In this document: piece after piece, positions 63,478 through 64,000 of the stretch
How the letters are laid out: each line of letters starts with the position of its first letter
Numbering within the stretch: position 1 is the stretch's first letter
From: Oscillatoria acuminata PCC 6304
GTDB lineage: Bacteria; Cyanobacteriota; Cyanobacteriia; Cyanobacteriales; Laspinemataceae
DNA: 64,000 bases
Direction of reading: 5' to 3'
Assembly (NCBI RefSeq): GCF_000317105.1
Contig: NC_019693.1
Span: 5,643,227-5,707,226, forward strand
Program-made: the position numbers and the translations under genes
The notes under the pieces: generated by a model
Databases searched by the model: none
The model's input: the letters and a program-made list of their open reading frames with translations, nothing else
Told to the model about the DNA's origin: nothing

Positions 63478-64000
63478 GCACCCGTTCAGCTTGCTTAATT
63501 TTTAATCCCTGTTCTGGGAAAGGCAATCCCGAGGCCGAACTCAAACAAATTTTCTCACTTTTAGAACCAGAAATTAAACTGGATATCCGCTATACGAAAC
63601 CCGATTTAGAACCCAGTCAACTGGCCCATGAAGCAGTCGCTCGGGGGGTGGATTTAGTGATTGCCTCCGGTGGCGATGGCACCGTTTCGGCGGTAGCTGA
63701 AGCCTTAATTACTACAGAAATTCCCTTAGGGGTGATCCCCCGAGGGACCGCCAATGCCTTTGCTGTTGCCTTGGGAATTCCCACCAATATCCCCGATGCT
63801 TGTCAGACGATTTTACATGGACTAATTCGGGCGATCGATGGCGCAACTTGCAACGGAAAACCCTGCATTTTGCTCACGGGAGTGGGATGGGAAGCCGAAA
63901 CCGTGGAACAAGCCGATCGCGAGGCCAAAAACTGGTTTGGCGCAATGGCTTATTTGGTCGCCGGAATCGAGAAACTCTGGGATATGCAGTCTTTTCAAGT
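63474..64000 (+). CDS. Diacylglycerol/lipid kinase family protein, 3'-truncated by the window edge
   Basis: The frame opens at ATG 63474, overlapping the sipA stop by four bases, and is open to the end of the window (175 residues seen). Landmarks: LIFNPCSGKGNPE, VIASGGDGTVSAVAEAL and GVIPRGTANAFAVALGIP, the nucleotide-binding signature of the YegS/BmrU/DAG kinase family. Members phosphorylate lipids such as diacylglycerol or phosphatidylglycerol. The lipid substrate cannot be told. In many cyanobacteria sipA is followed by a similar gene, I believe, though not checked. Confidence 0.88.
   Translation, partial: MSTRSACLIFNPCSGKGNPEAELKQIFSLLEPEIKLDIRYTKPDLEPSQLAHEAVARGVDLVIASGGDGTVSAVAEALITTEIPLGVIPRGTANAFAVALGIPTNIPDACQTILHGLIRAIDGATCNGKPCILLTGVGWEAETVEQADREAKNWFGAMAYLVAGIEKLWDMQSFQ

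Overview
The window is chromosomal DNA from a cyanobacterium, most likely a filamentous one of the Oscillatoriales type. The octamer GCGATCGC (HIP1) recurs throughout, in and between genes. Lineage-typical genes are present: plant-type ferredoxin, biliverdin reductase, SipA (NblS-interacting protein), a cyanobacterial AbrB regulator, a GUN4 domain, KGK-domain proteins, Uma2 proteins and a type 2 isopentenyl diphosphate isomerase. The genus is an inference. No rRNA, tRNA or CRISPR array was seen.

Layout. 1-7.2 kb (+): the 3' part of a giant acidic repeat protein with an EF-hand loop, a Ser/Thr kinase fused to a GUN4 domain, and a membrane pentapeptide-repeat protein. 7.3-14.6 kb: YbjN-like protein, BvdR, PetF, a SpoIID-domain protein, sulfiredoxin, Dps, an HTH-GrpE-like fusion and a DUF1350 hydrolase. 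This stretch is rich in redox and stress functions. 14.9-16.6 kb: a nuclease-fold protein divergent from a Uma2 gene, followed by a broken second Uma2 copy. 16.6-24.7 kb (-): a large STAND/NB-ARC-TPR protein built on 120-bp tandem repeats, then pyrD and secA. 25.3-29.5 kb (-): a diheme cytochrome, MoxR ATPase, RibF and a metallo-beta-lactamase-fold hydrolase.

29.5-37.3 kb is gene-poor and contains the least-explained DNA. About 360 bp at 29.8-30.16 kb carry six hairpins and look like a structured RNA. A ClC transporter, an AbrB regulator and an IS605-type TnpB gene follow. 37.4-42.1 kb (+): an Rrf2 regulator, CobD/CbiB, a second protein with the same N-terminal repeat family as the first gene, PyrR and Fni. 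42.2-44.7 kb is a complete group II intron on the minus strand; its ends can be defined from sequence, and it sits between the two arms of a repeat element. 44.9-46.7 kb is SppA. 47.0-53.5 kb (-) has a SufR-like regulator, HNH nuclease, two KGK proteins, a bacterial dynamin and a GH25 lysozyme. 53.8-64 kb: HisA, an SLC12-like transporter, a ferric-reductase-like oxidoreductase with a 48-residue membrane peptide behind it, a histidine kinase lacking its phospho-accepting His, a CheR-PAS protein, SipA and the start of a lipid kinase.

The intergenic space is dominated by short palindromic or tandem repeat families (64-, 62-, 77- and 72-bp units, STRR heptamers, C/G-rich hairpins). Two genes, fni and the SufR-like regulator, take their last codons and stop codon from such repeats.

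No single proven new system emerges. The best candidates for follow-up are the structured RNA at 29.8 kb, the dynamin/KGK/HNH cluster at 47.8-51.6 kb, the STAND-TPR membrane protein, the Asn-for-His histidine kinase and the zinc-finger-less TnpB. Gene identities come from motif recognition without database searches.
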